The notes beneath the pieces were generated by a model. That model worked only from the letters and a program-made list of their open reading frames with translations, was not told where the DNA came from and did no database searches. Of a stretch of 64,000 nucleotides of DNA, positions 10,340-22,518 are shown piece by piece. The translations under genes and the position numbers were made by a program. This DNA is from Sclerotinia nivalis (lineage: Eukaryota > Ascomycota > Leotiomycetes > Helotiales > Sclerotiniaceae), in the NCBI GenBank assembly GCA_029531795.1, contig JAPEIS010000001.1, forward strand, positions 2,046,001-2,110,000. Direction: 5' to 3'. Each line of letters begins with the position of its first letter. Within the stretch, counting starts at the first letter, position 1.

Positions 10340-13099
10340 TTATCCAGAACAGCAAAATAGCCCCTGCTGAAAGTTCCCGATAATCAGTTTCTCCATATCA
10401 ATAACCCGATACGGCTTCGCTAAGAAACTCTGCATGCCTGCTTCCTTTGCCCTCATCGAACAGTCATCTGTGATATCAGCTGTGACCGCCACAATCGTCG
10501 CCGTTTGCCCATGAGATTCCGCCAATTTCATAATCTCTCTTGTAGCTTGGTAGCCATCCATATTTGGCATCCATATATCCATCAATATAATGTCATAGCG
10601 ACCCGATGACTTTGATAAGGAGGCTTGATAAGAACGAACAGCGTCTGCACCATCAAATGCAAGTGTAATGTTATCTGCACCGTAGCCGAGTCGGCTAAGA
10701 GCTGTAAAAGCGAATTTTCGATTGATTACGTTATCTTCTGCAATAAGGAAGTTGAGGGGGTATTCTTTGGCAAGATTGGCGTTGGGAGTTGCTCGTCGGC
10801 GTGGAGTTTTGATTGGAACCGTTGTATAAGGAGATATAACGGCATCCCGAGTAATTCGAGGGTGACTAGGCGATGAGCCCACTAGTGGAGTTACGGACCT
10901 TTTCATATCCAGAGCTGATATCGGGAGACGTATCAGGAATTCAGATCCCTTAAACGGACCTTCTGTTGCGGATCTTTCCAACGTAACATCGCCACCAAGA
11001 TTCTTCCTAACATGAGCTTTCGCGTTGAATAAACTGAGACCGAGTCCATCTTTTGGTCGACTAATCGATGCGTTCTCTTGGAAATGAGGTTGAAATAGAC
11101 GTGATTTTGATTCTTCGGTAATGCCGCATCCTGTATCAACCACCCATACCTCAACCATATGCCCAATATTATTAAGTTTGATCGTTATTGTGATCCTGCC
11201 ACCATCCGTAAACTTGATTGCATTATCGATTATTTTTGAAATTGAGAATTGTAAATGCTGCTCTTCAGTAAGAATGGCCTCCGGAACATCGGGCTGGATC
11301 ACCAATTCAATTAAACACTCTTGCATTTCGCCCCTTGGCCCTTGTGTTTTCACTTCAATTGTCTCACCAAATTCCGTCATGGTATGGTGCTCGCTAGTTG
11401 GATAATCGCTTTTGAGAGCATCACTAATAAGATTTCGCATAAAATCACGGGTGATGATACGTTGATGTCCTGAGTTCATGGAAGCTGGCGAAGTAAGTGG
11501 ACTGGGTTTTGAGGCGAAAGGAAAGCCATCTGACTCGATCTGTACGTCTGAAATCATTGTGACTGTGGACCGAATAATCGTTTCGGGGCTTGAACTTGCC
11601 TTAGAAACTATTGTGGAATCGATATCGCTCAAATGATGTGACATTTCTCGCTCGGACAAAGTGAACGTACGTTTAGGAGGAGATCCTAAATTGAGCTCGA
11701 GGTCTTCAGAACGATTTCGTTTGTTCAAAGTTGGAGATGGAAATGCCTCCTGTAAATGGCCATCGCTAGGCTGGCAGTAACTTGGCGTGAGTGCAAAAGA
11801 TTTATTTCCATCATCTTTAGGCGTTAAAGGAACATCGGGCATTTGCATATTAAGATCGTATGCGTGAACGACATTATCGGCTGCTTCTATCGCCCTTCTA
11901 GAGCTTTCTGTATAAGATCAGCATCAAATAGGTAACCATAACGATGGGGTTCACTTACCTTGCACAATCTCAATATTGGCCTTGAGATCTGCAAAAATAG
12001 ATCGAGCACGCTCATCCTGTTGGTTTGCGATAGCATCAAGTACAGTTGAGTACATGATATCTAGCATCCCTACCACTCCTTGCATAGGTGTCCTTAGCTC
12101 GTGGGATAGGCTTCGGGCATATGGTTTAAGTGACTGCGAAGCGGTGATGGCAGAGAGAGGTATGATCTGTGCTGGAAGGGACTCTGGGAAATTAGCCTCT
12201 TTAGCGAAGCCGCGCCCCTCCATTATACGCTGGAGGATCATATCTTCAAGAGAATGCATGAACATTTCTATGAAGCTCCAACTGAGAGTCCTTCTTTGAG
12301 CACCCTCTTCGGACCATAACAAGGCAAAGTGAGCAAAAGATTTGTCTTCCACAGATAATGGCACACCGATAAAGGCCTCCGATTGACTACATGGCATTAT
12401 GTTTGGATTGTGAGGTGTTACCTCCTTCATTCTCTCGGGTACAATGACCACTTTGTCATATTTCATATAGGCGCAAGGTGTACCAAAGGCCGTATACTTA
12501 TAATCTCTTTCAAGTTTAGGTTCCTGATCCCCACTTTTGGTATAGAAAGCAACACCCATTAAACATGAGCCTTCTTCCCCAAATTCTGGAAGTTCACCAG
12601 CGGTATCCTGATCATCCACCAACATTCGTTTAGCAACCAATCCGCATTGAGCTCCTGTTATATCGCACATTTCCTCCATCAATACTCTCCAGAAGTCGCA
12701 GGTGTCGGCCTTGCGAAGCCGAGATTTCAATTTAACCAGGCGTTCCGAAGCATTGCTTTCCGCGGCAGCCGGAAAGTATCGACTCAATATATTTGTAAAG
12801 CCTTCATCACCGCTATGCAGTATGGAATCGTCTGTGAAGTCCGGCAAGCACAATGTTTGTCTGTCTATAAGATCGTGTGGTGCTTGTGTCTCTGTTCCCA
12901 TTACCCCCGTCATTTCCTCCCCAGTCCTCCCAAGGAATTGATTTTTTATCGGAGTCCGTGTAGGTATTCGTCTAATTCTTTGACGATGGGGTTTGTATAC
13001 CCTCGAAGTGCAAGGCTTTCCCTCAAAGCCCTCACGACGATATCGTGACACTTGCATTCCAATTTCTTGTTTAGTCGTGGGTATGAATGCATTAAGCAT
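10340..13099 (-). CDS. Hybrid histidine kinase (GAF-HisKA-HATPase-REC)
   Basis: Two exons, 11959-13099 and 10340-11907, joined across a 51 bp GTAAGT...CAG intron, give 902 residues. Residues about 120-300 look like a GAF-type sensor (CDFWRVLMEEMCDITGAQCG onward). The H-box SHELRTPMQG puts the phosphorylated His at 333. The ATPase domain has the N-box SKIIDNAIKFTDGG (about 603-616), G1 DTGCG (638-642) and G2 GLGLS (668-672). The receiver domain spans about 765-890, with acidic pair E771-D772, phosphoacceptor Asp824 in ILMDIWMPNMDG, Thr856 and Lys878. No membrane segment is seen, so it should be cytosolic. It would pass phosphate to an HPt protein of the HOG-type phosphorelay, by family knowledge. 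The linker between H-box and N-box is about 270 residues and Ser/Pro-rich, longer than usual. I did not assign it to a numbered fungal kinase class. Confidence 0.92.
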
Positions 13100-16000
13100 T
13101 TAGTCAGGCGTTTCGCACGCTGTTTGCCTTAGCCAAAACGATCGAAGCTAAGGTCGTCGTCGACAATATACAATGAAATTAGTAGGGGGATATGTTTTCG
13201 AAAGAGCATATGAGTGCCAAAGTACCGGTATGAGATTGGCACCTCATCCAACAGTAGGGCTTTCTCTATTTATCGACGAGAAAATGATGGATGGGTAAGA
13301 GATAAGTTAATTGACGGGTATTGAGCAGAATGGAAACCCGGTAAATGGAATTATGCGCGAATGTGATTCTAGACTCCTGTTCGATGACAGAATGTTAGAA
13401 AATATTCTAACCAAAACTGTGGTGGATGAGGGGGAGAGCTTGTAACTGGGACGACGGCGAGCGGTAGAGGGTCCAAAAGGTCTGGATGCAAAAGTTTAAA
13501 CAAACATTGAAACTTAAAGGACCGGGTGAGTCTGGGTCGGGTTACTGGCAGTTATGGCACTAAGGCCTATAGCAGTTGGATACTATTGGTCAAAGAGCAT
13601 TGGATTGATTTCTCAAAGTGTAAAACTTCGACCTTGACTTCGGTGGGGCCTTTTGGTAATAACATTTAAAATCGACGAGGCAGATAGATATATACGATAC
13701 TGTTTTTTTGCTGGTAATATGTAAAGATGAATACTTTTATAATATAAAAAGCCAAATGATGTAAGAGTATCTAGTAGATCAATGATTGATAGATACGATA
13801 CCAGGTAGTTTTGGCAGTAATAAAAAAAATAGGGATAATTCAAAGTAGTGAAATCTGGAGTGAGATTAGTGAGCGGAGAAACAATATGGATAGTGCGAAT
13901 AGTAAGTATTAGGGAGTGAGGATAGTAAAAGCTCAGGGTAGTGTGGAAGTGTGGAAGTGGTGGAAGTGTGGAAGTGTGGAAGGCGCATTGCGTGGGAGAT
14001 GGGCTTTCTAAGTTCTTTGGTCTAAAATCTAAAATGATTCTTTTGGGAAAGATCTAGCCAGGTCGAATTTAGAATTTGGTGGAGCGGGCATGAAGCGGGT
14101 ACTAGGTTAGTTCGTCACTGGATAAGCAAGCCTTGCGAAGATCTCCCTCTTTTTCTCCTCGCGTAAGGATTACGATGACTAACACTCATAATAAGAGAGA
14201 GGGAGCTCGGATGGTTTTTCGTTTCTTCTTGAATCATTAGAATCATCATACTAATCATCATGTTTGATGTTCCAACATACTAGGATACTAGGTAAACCAA
14301 ACGGTGCCGATATCCGTACTGTAAGAAATATCACAAGCCAATGTCAGGATTCATATTGAAGGAAAAGAAAGTAAAGGCCGAATTACCGCTATCAACGGCG
14401 GTAGCTTAAACGAATACACTTTTACCTAGAACATCTATCTTACTTCATAGTATTATTTTTCTTCTCTCCTTCGCAATTGGCTTTAAAATAAAATCAAGCT
14501 TTCTTCACAATAGCCTATGTATGAGCAACACCAGCTACGGAGTAATCATAAAGTTACTAATTAGCATAATTAGTGTCCGATATCCCGATTGTTTTCCGCT
14601 TGATCAAAATATAGGTATGTAGTATGTAGGATGTAGGATGTAGTATGTAGGATGTAGGATGTAGTATGTAGGATGTAGGATGTAGGTATTCGGATTCTTT
14701 CCCTTCTATCACTCAATAACAAAACATACTAGGTACAAATGGCTGCTTGTTCCCATACATTTCATTCCCTATTCAGTAAACGACCCCCAAATCCCAATAT
14801 GAAACGAAGCACTTGGACTTCTGTAATCTATAACCGCGGATTATTATCAAGATCAACAACGGTGCCGTCCCAACTAATGTCCTTCAGCTCCAAAAGAGAA
14901 AAGAGAAAAGATGGAGAATTTTATATCCGGTATTGTTGGCCAATCGTTTTCACAAAAGTGGCGCAAGTAGACAGTTCGGCTCGGTTCTCTGCATCATTTT
15001 TTTTTTTTTTATATCCTTTCTTCGATTCTAGATTTAAGAGAATTCTCCGAAAGTATATTTTTTTTATTTGACAGTGAGTGATTGGCCAGAATGGATAAGA
15101 ACGGAGGTCAATTTGAAACGAACATATTCAAAGAGATAAAAATGGACTTGCATAGAAAAGATATATATATGGGGGCTTGATCTTCATGTTGAAAGCATAA
15201 TCGTTACTCAATGAATCAAGTGCTTCTAAATTATAAGGTCAAAAATTCTTCGGTGCTGGTAAAATACGAGAGCATCACAAAATGAAGGGGTACAACTTAT
15301 CGATGGAGCAGGCTCCCAAAGAAAAATTCCTTGATAACCTCGGGACAGAATATCCTGCCACTTTTACGAATCTACGGAGTACCTAAAGGTATGGCTATTG
15401 AGACACACGAGATTCCCTCAATCTATACCTACCGAAGTAGATGGATATATTTACATTTTTTACGCCAATCAGGGAAACACATACGATAAAACAGCTTCTT
15501 TTCCGTAATCTTGGCATCTTCAGGTCTTCGATCATTATTTCCAAATTTTCCATTCTTTCCTATTAAGGAAAAATGCTGGTACCATCAAAGGTAATATTGC
15601 ATCAATCTTCACAGACACAGACAACATTCCTACGTCGTCAGCGAGTGTCAGCACTGTAGCGGGAGTACCAGCCGTCAAAACGCCTCTTCCATTCTGTTTC
15701 CTGCGATGGAGGATCAAGAACTCGATCGTCATACCTGTAGTAATGTATACATCCTGTAAACGAATCTCCTCTAGTATAGTCTTTAAATATTGGTTCATTA
15801 CAACAGCACTATTTTAACACCTATTGGATGGCTCGGCATGAAGGATTTCGAAGAAGTCGTGGCTGGGACTTGTCAATAACCTAAGGAATATCAAACTCAA
15901 ATCGGATTTCTAACCTACGACGAGTATACCAACAATGTTGTACCATCTGTTACAATACGTGAAGTTTCTCCTTTCCGTCTCAACATACTTGTGCTGTGGA

Positions 16001-17022
16001 ATCAATGTTGCTTACTTCCGAGCCTCGATATCACAAACATGGAGACTTGAATCCTTGCTTGTACACATGCACCTTCAGCCACCGTTTTTATATGGTGGCA
16101 TAGGTCAAGCAGGGACGTTTTATTTCCTTTTCCCCAATATGCACCCCCCACGAATTGTTTCAAAGCACAGTCCACAATGATCTCCGAGTGAAATTGCCTT
16201 GCAGCAGCTCCGTTGTTTAGAAGAGCGAACGGCAGCGCTGCAGCAGGGGCTAATTCTTCTGCCTTGGGAAACTGCGTATGGTTTAGTGTGAAAAGAGGAG
16301 AAGGTGGTTGTAGAGGGCGCGGTACAGCACAGTGGCATACCTATTGACAGGATGTAGAGTTTGATTCGCTTGGCTCAACAGATGGCTTGAGAGAGTTACT
16401 GTTAATGGATCGGTATTAACTTCAGCCCAAACACAAGACTCGGTGAATTCCAAACTCTCGGGCATCACAGCTCGTACAGAATCCAAAAAGCTACAGCTTT
16501 GTGTGCTACACTCATGCACGTGGATACAAATTCTATATCATGTCCGTGAGCCATGTAACTCGACTTTCGAATTATTCATTCAAGGTAGGTAAGTGGTAGC
16601 GAACGGAAAGCCTTAGGTCTTAGAGATACAGCACGACTAGGTAGTATCACAACTTCAAGCCGGACAGTGCATCAAAAGATATCAATGAATCTCCCTGTTC
16701 ATATCATGAAGAAGTTGTTGGACAAATAGAACTCTGTGAATTTCATGGGACCGGCCGAATTAAATTTCCAGCTCCGAGAATATCATGCCTTGATTCTGAG
16801 GCGGTAAGTATCAGAAGGCGGTGAGAGTCTTGAAGTAGGCTGTATTGATTCTGGCAGAATAATATGGCAGTGGCAGCACAACACAAAAGCTTAAGACTTC
16901 TGAGAGGTCCTTCTTGGTGTCATCGTACATTCAAGCCGCAATGATTTTATAACATGACTAGTTTTCAAAATGCTGCTTAGTAGCAATAGTACTTCAATCA
17001 ATTTCATTATCAGTTTTCAGTC
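13100..17022. other. Long divergent intergenic region
   Basis: 3.9 kb between the divergently transcribed histidine kinase and phosphoinositide phosphatase genes. It contains a GTAGGAT-type minisatellite (14614-14687), two exact TACGGAGTA motifs (14536-14544 and 15373-15381), and T/A-rich tracts. Short ORFs at 14739-15071, 15535-15798, 15935-16180 and 16283-16519 lack any motif or splice partner and were not called. Confidence 0.55.
14614..14687. repeat. GTATGTAGGATGTAGGAT minisatellite
   Basis: About four imperfect copies of an 18 bp unit built from GTAT/GGAT tetramers separated by GTA, ending at TAGGTATTCGG. Confidence 0.85.
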
Positions 17023-20000
17023 ATGTCTATTCGCGTTCTTCTCCGCGAATATCCCCACCGCTCAATTGCACTTGTGACGCCTACCCACACTCTCATCTTT
17101 CGCCATAGTCCTTCCACGAACGATTTCACAAGCAATGGATTACTCAATCCAATTTATCCAATATACCCACGTGCGTCTACCGATGGACTTGCCGCTCCTA
17201 AGTGCATGGTAGAGTTCGCAGATGTCTCCTCAATTGATCTCAGCGAATACCGGACTTTGAGTCCTATGCCAGTCCATGGTACTCTCGGGCTGATCACTGT
17301 CAGCAATGATATATTCCTTTGCGTAATAACAGGCACGACAAGAGTGGCACAGGTGAGACCTGGAGAGACAGTCGAAAAGATCTTAGGAGTAGAATTCCAC
17401 TGCCTAAACAATGCGGAGTACGACAATACTTTTACGGACAATTTGGATCCCTACAATTACAATGCGGAAGATGCATATGGCCAGAACTTGAGTCGACGGG
17501 ACATAGCGGAGCATCCGTGTACTGATTTACAGAAATTGCTGGGCAATGGAAGCTTCTATTATAGCACGAATTTTGACCTTACCAATCGATTGCAAGACCG
17601 GTAAGCAAAGTTGATATACCTACGATTCCAGGCTCTCATACATTCTCAGATCTACAGATGCAACAACAAATGATGTTGAGAGTTTCGACGACTCATTCTT
17701 ATGGAACTCATATATGATTGGCCCCTTGGGAAAATTTCGATCTCGTCTTGTGTTACATGAACGAGAGGCCTTGGACAAGTCTGGCATTCTCACATCTGCA
17801 ATTCGTGGTTTTGTCCTCACAATTACTATACCTCCCGCCTCTGATCCTTTAAGAACGTCAAGATCAGGCCTCCCATCATCTCTTACTTTAATATCTCGAT
17901 TGTCTTGTCGACGAGCTGGAACGAGGTTTAATGCTCGAGGAATCGATGACGATGGAAATGTGGCAAACTTCGTCGAATCAGAAACGATATATTGGAGTCC
18001 CTCAGCCAATGCACAATATTCTTCGGAACAAGGGAATGAGAAGCCAGCTGGTGTCTGTTTCTCATATGCCCAAATAAGGGGAAGTGTCCCAATATTTTTC
18101 GAGCAGGCACCTGGTTTAATCCCAGGTCAACAAAAGATTAGTATAACTAGATCTCCTGAGGGTACTCAACCCGCTTTTGACAAACACTTTGAGGAATTGG
18201 AGCGAAACTACGGCGCAGTCCATGTGGTCAATCTGCTCAGTGAAACTAAACCAGGTGAAGCTGAAATTACTAGATCTTATCAATACGGGATTCGTCACTC
18301 GTCATTGAATACAACGGAAGAGAAAAATTCCAAAGATCATCAACTGTTGAGGGTCACGGAATATGATTTTCACGCAGAGACTAAGGGTCCTCAAGGTTAT
18401 GAGGCAGCTAGCATGATTCGAAGAATAATTGAAAATTCAGCAGACGGCTTTGCATATTATCTGTCTGAAGATACTGAGGATGCTGAAGATATTCCGAAGA
18501 CACAAATGCGAAGAACAGTTGTCGTATTACAACAGGAAGGCGTATTTAGAACGAATTGTCTCGATTGTTTGGACAGAACAAATCTTATTCAAACTATCAT
18601 ATCCCAAATGGCAATAGAGTCGTTTCTCATGCATAGGGGAGCCAGGGGTACTTCAGATTTTTGGATGCGTCATTCAACCATGTGGGCTGACAATGGCGAT
18701 GCTCTTTCACGAATATATGCAGGCACCGGAGCTCTTAAATCGTCGTTTACGAGACATGGAAAGATGTCGATTGCTGGCGCTATTGCTGATGCACGGAAGA
18801 GTGCTACCCGACTATATATAAACAATTTTGCCGACAAAGGGCGACAAAATACTATCGACGTACTCTTGGGCAGACTTGTGGGACAAGTGCCGGTGCATTT
18901 GTTTGACCCTATTAATGATTACGTGACGGCTGAGCTCAACAAACGTAGCTCCGAATTCCAATCTTCCGAGGTGATAAATATGTAAGGCTACTACCCTTTT
19001 ACCCGTCACCAAATATGCTGACTTGATGTTTTAGATGGGCTGGAACTTTCAACCTTAACGGACGTACATTTGGCATAGAAGAAGACTTGTCAGTATGGTT
19101 ATGTCCTGAGCTAGAAAAGTCACAGCAGCAGCCGGAAATCGTAGTGGTCGGTTTCCAAGAAATAGTGGAACTAAGCCCTCAACAAATTATGAATAGCGAT
19201 CCAACGATAAAACAAGAATGGGAAAAAGCTGTGCGAAATACTCTGAACAAACATGCTCGTGCAGCTGGTGTCGATCACTATGTGCTTCTACGAAGCGGTC
19301 AACTTGTGGGAGCTGCTTTGTGTGTATTCGTCAAAGCTTCTGTTCTCCCAAATATTAAAAATGTTGAAGGCAGTGTCAAAAAGACTGGGATGTCTGGTAT
19401 GGCTGGTAATAAAGGCGCTGTTTCGATTCGCATGGATTATGCAAATACTCAGATTTGCTTTGTAACTGCACATCTAGCTGCTGGATTTAGTAATTATGAG
19501 GAACGTAATAGGGATTATCACACCATCCACCATGGATTGAGGTTCCAAAGGAACCGTGGAATTGATGATCATGGCAAGTTACGTCCAGATGGTTGTCAGG
19601 ATCGTCCACTAATAGTATCACAGATACGGTCATTTGGATGGGAGATTTCAATTATCGTATTGGACTTGGAGCCGAGCGGGTAAGTTAACTTCTATACAAG
19701 CCTGATGTTAATTCTGACATCCTTCTAGGTCAAGCAACTCATAAAAATGGGCGACTTGGAGACTCTTTACGAGAACGATCAGGTGAGTTTCATAGATCAG
19801 CAGAACCTAAGAAACCTACTGACAAAAGCATAGTTAAACCTCCAGATGGTAGCTGGCCTAACATTCCAATACTATTCCGAGTCACGGATTACATTCATGC
19901 CAACTTATAAATTTGATATTGGTAACGATACATACGATACTAGTGAAAAAGCTAGAATTCCGGCCTGGACCGACAGAATCCTCAGGAAAGGTAACAACCT

Positions 20001-21036
20001 ACGCCAAATAAACTACAGTTCTGCGCCTCTTCGCTTTTCCGACCATAGGCCTGTCTTTGCAACTTTCCAATGCACTGTGAGCATCATTGATGAATCCATC
20101 CGCGACTCTCTAAGCAGGAGCATCTATGAGCGAAGGAGAGAAGAGACTGGCGGTGCGACGGCTAGTTCAAAATTTGATGGAACGGATGACGAGGATTTGA
20201 TTGGGTTCGAGAGCATCGAGCCTGGTTTACCACCTGCAAGCTCCGATCAGAGAAAATGGTGGCTTGATGGAGGGAAACTTGCGAAGAGTCAAGTCCAACC
20301 ACCAAGCAATTTAAGAGATGCAGTACCAAACCCAAAAAGGCCGAGCAATCCGTGGACTTTGACCGATGAACCTGATTGGGTTACCGTACCAAGGCCTGGT
20401 ATATCTTCACGAAACAATTCGCAGCGAATGTCGTTACAGACTGGTATGGCAAGGAATGGTACAGTACCACGAAAGCTTCCACCGCCTTTTAATCCTTCAT
20501 CTCTCCCCGGCTCTCAAAACATACTTAGAAATTCAATAACAAATAAGTCGTCAACTGCATCCCTGCCAACAAAAACAGTACTTCCTCCACCACAATTAAT
20601 AGCGAGCAATTCTTCGACTCCAGCCCCGACCACAACAACGAAAGCAGTTCTTCCTCCACCACAACTCACACGCCGCGCGTCTACCGAAACAACACGCTCT
20701 TCATATAAGAAAGCTCCACCTCTTCCGAGAAAGCCTGTACATCTAGCTTCTTCTTCTGTTTCACCAACACCATCAACTTCTTCGTTGGCCTCAAGACCGA
20801 AAGAAAACCCTGGACCTATACCTGGAGAATATAGAGATTTTTCACCACCTGCCAGAAGAGCAACTTCTAGTCTGGAAAAAATTAATTTAGAACCACCACC
20901 GCCACCACAACCTCGGAGGCCTGGGAGAAAGGTGGCTGATGAGGGGCCGAAGCCAAAGTTGCCGAAAAGACCGGTGGACTTATTGGGCGATAGCGATGAT
21001 ATTGGGGGATGGGAAGCCTTGAAACCTGCTAGATGA
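17023..21036 (+). CDS. Synaptojanin-type phosphoinositide phosphatase (SAC + inositol-polyphosphate 5-phosphatase)
   Basis: Six exons: 17023-17600, 17650-18981, 19035-19573, 19624-19679, 19729-19782 and 19834-21036, giving 3762 bp and 1253 residues. The N-terminal SAC domain (about 1-600) keeps its CX5R active site, NCLDCLDRTN with Cys496 and Arg502. The 5-phosphatase domain (about 640-920) begins at VINIWAGTFNLNGR, has WMGDFNYR at 821-828 and PAWTDRIL at 896-903. The tail is Pro-rich (PPLPRKP, PPPPPQPRR) and suited to SH3-protein binding. The layout matches yeast Inp52/Inp53 and animal synaptojanin, which strip phosphates from PI(4,5)P2 and other phosphoinositides in endocytosis and vesicle traffic. 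The intact CX5R suggests both phosphatases are active, unlike yeast Inp51. Intron 3 has a GC donor (GCAAGT). Confidence 0.94.
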
Positions 21037-22003
21037 TTGATGCGTACTGAGACTAAAATGGATGGTATTATAAAGGTACGGAGAGCATGGTAGATAAAAA
21101 TGGGTAACTGCCTTTGATGAAATAAAAAAGATCATTCAGCGAAGTATTTGTCAAGTTTAGCGAGAGTATATTGCTTTGCAGCGTCAATAGAGTTTAAACT
21201 AAAAGTCCTTTCAAGGTAATGTACCTGTCTACCGGAAGACTTTATCCCATCCCAAAGTTGGGACTGGAAGCCGGATAGGAACTCACTCGTAGTCACTATC
21301 CCACTATGCAAGTCAGTGTTTTCCTCGGAATGATAATCAATCATCAAGATATATCTCTCCTCTTTCTAAATGATGTTTTGCATGAACAATCAGCGGATAA
21401 GTGAAGAAATGAAATATAATTGTGTTGTTTAAATAAATCTGGTTTAAATCTGGTTTATAATCCTGTTCAAATCCTGTTTAAATTTTGGGTGTGGCAGAGC
21501 TATTAGGATGGATGCTAATAAGTGGGGCGATCAGTGAGTAGTTGGGTAGTTGGGTAGTTGAGTAGTTGAGATGAGGATGCATGCATGGCATGCTCAGCTT
21601 TATGGTGGTATGGTGGTATGTTGTTATGTTAATTAATGATTTAATGATTTGAATGCCCAGGTGCGTGGGTGGGGTAGGTAAGCTATCTAGGTACTTGCTA
21701 AGCTGGAGGCTTTTCGTTGGGTGTATTTACCTAGGTATTTATATATTCACTGTTTGTACGAAGTTTGTGGTGTGGTTTTTGGGCGTTCGCTAAGGTTGTT
21801 CTTGTTGGTGTGGGTAGGTTGGTGGTTAGGTGGTTTTGAGGTCTTGAGGTTTTGGATCTTGGGTTTGGTTTTTGTGGGTTGGTTCTTGGTTTTCTTTGAT
21901 GTAATATAAGGCTATGATACAACACAACCTTACGATGATATGATAACAGTGGAGTTGGATAGGTCAAATAACGATATTTAAGCTTGGAAGGTTATGGTTA
22001 TTG
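21037..22003. other. Mostly gene-free region
   Basis: Apart from the small ORF at 21132-21347, this holds G/T-rich sequence and repeated GTAGTTGG-like tetramers around 21536-21570. No domain-bearing ORF is present. Confidence 0.5.
21132..21347 (-). CDS. Small unidentified ORF, possibly a last exon
   Basis: A 71-codon ORF lying tail-to-tail with the phosphatase gene, 95 bp apart. The translation (…FQSQLWDGIKSSGRQVHYLERTF… ending in AKLDKYFAE) has balanced composition rather than a low-complexity look. I do not recognise it. No upstream exon on the minus strand could be joined confidently, so it could equally be chance. Confidence 0.22.
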   Translation of the reverse strand: MMIDYHSEENTDLHSGIVTTSEFLSGFQSQLWDGIKSSGRQVHYLERTFSLNSIDAAKQYTLAKLDKYFAE

Positions 22004-22478
22004 TTATGGATTCTTCATCAAATCAACGGGATAGGGCGGATCTTGATGATTTATCTTCCTCCTCGGTAGTGGCAGATAATGGCATTTTTCTTCTTCTTCA
22101 CCAACTACTTCCGAACCTTCTCTCTTGGCCCATCCGCCTATCACTGCAGTTATCTCTCGTCTTGCGAAAGAAAGCATCTCGCTGGCCCTAACCCCCCTTC
22201 GTCGCAAAGTCCCAAAATCGCATAAAATTCAATTCGAAGAGGTGATATTGGAATTGGGCCCGTTGAGTTTCTTCTTCCATGGCTTGGTGCAAGTGAGAAA
22301 TGCCTATCCGAGACGGTTCTTGAGCCTTTGGTCGGAATATGCGGAGTTGAGTTGGGGTGCGTGGAGGATTTCCTAAGCAGGCTTGATAATATAAATAATA
22401 TAAAGGGAGGAGATTGGAATCTTGGGTTGCGGGGAGATGGGGTTGCTTGGAGGGAAAATTTTCGGGTTCATCTAGCAT
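22004..22478 (-). pseudogene. Unidentified ORF split by a frameshift at a G6 run
   Basis: On the minus strand an ORF starting near 22478 reads MLDEPENFPSKQPHL… and stays open to FWDFATKG, then stops at 22188. The next frame continues immediately with VRASEMLSFARREITAVIG and runs to PVDLMKNP (stop at 22004). The two meet at a run of six G (C6 on the plus strand, 22192-22197), and one base fewer would join them into about 157 residues. The content (FARREITAVIGGWAKREGSE) looks protein-like but no family is recognised. It may be a single-exon gene with a homopolymer sequencing error, or a decayed gene. A competing plus-strand ORF (22125-22376) overlaps, so the strand is not certain. Confidence 0.35.
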
Positions 22479-22518
22479 TGTTGGTATTTGAATATGGGGT
22501 TGCAATGGTTCAAAGATT

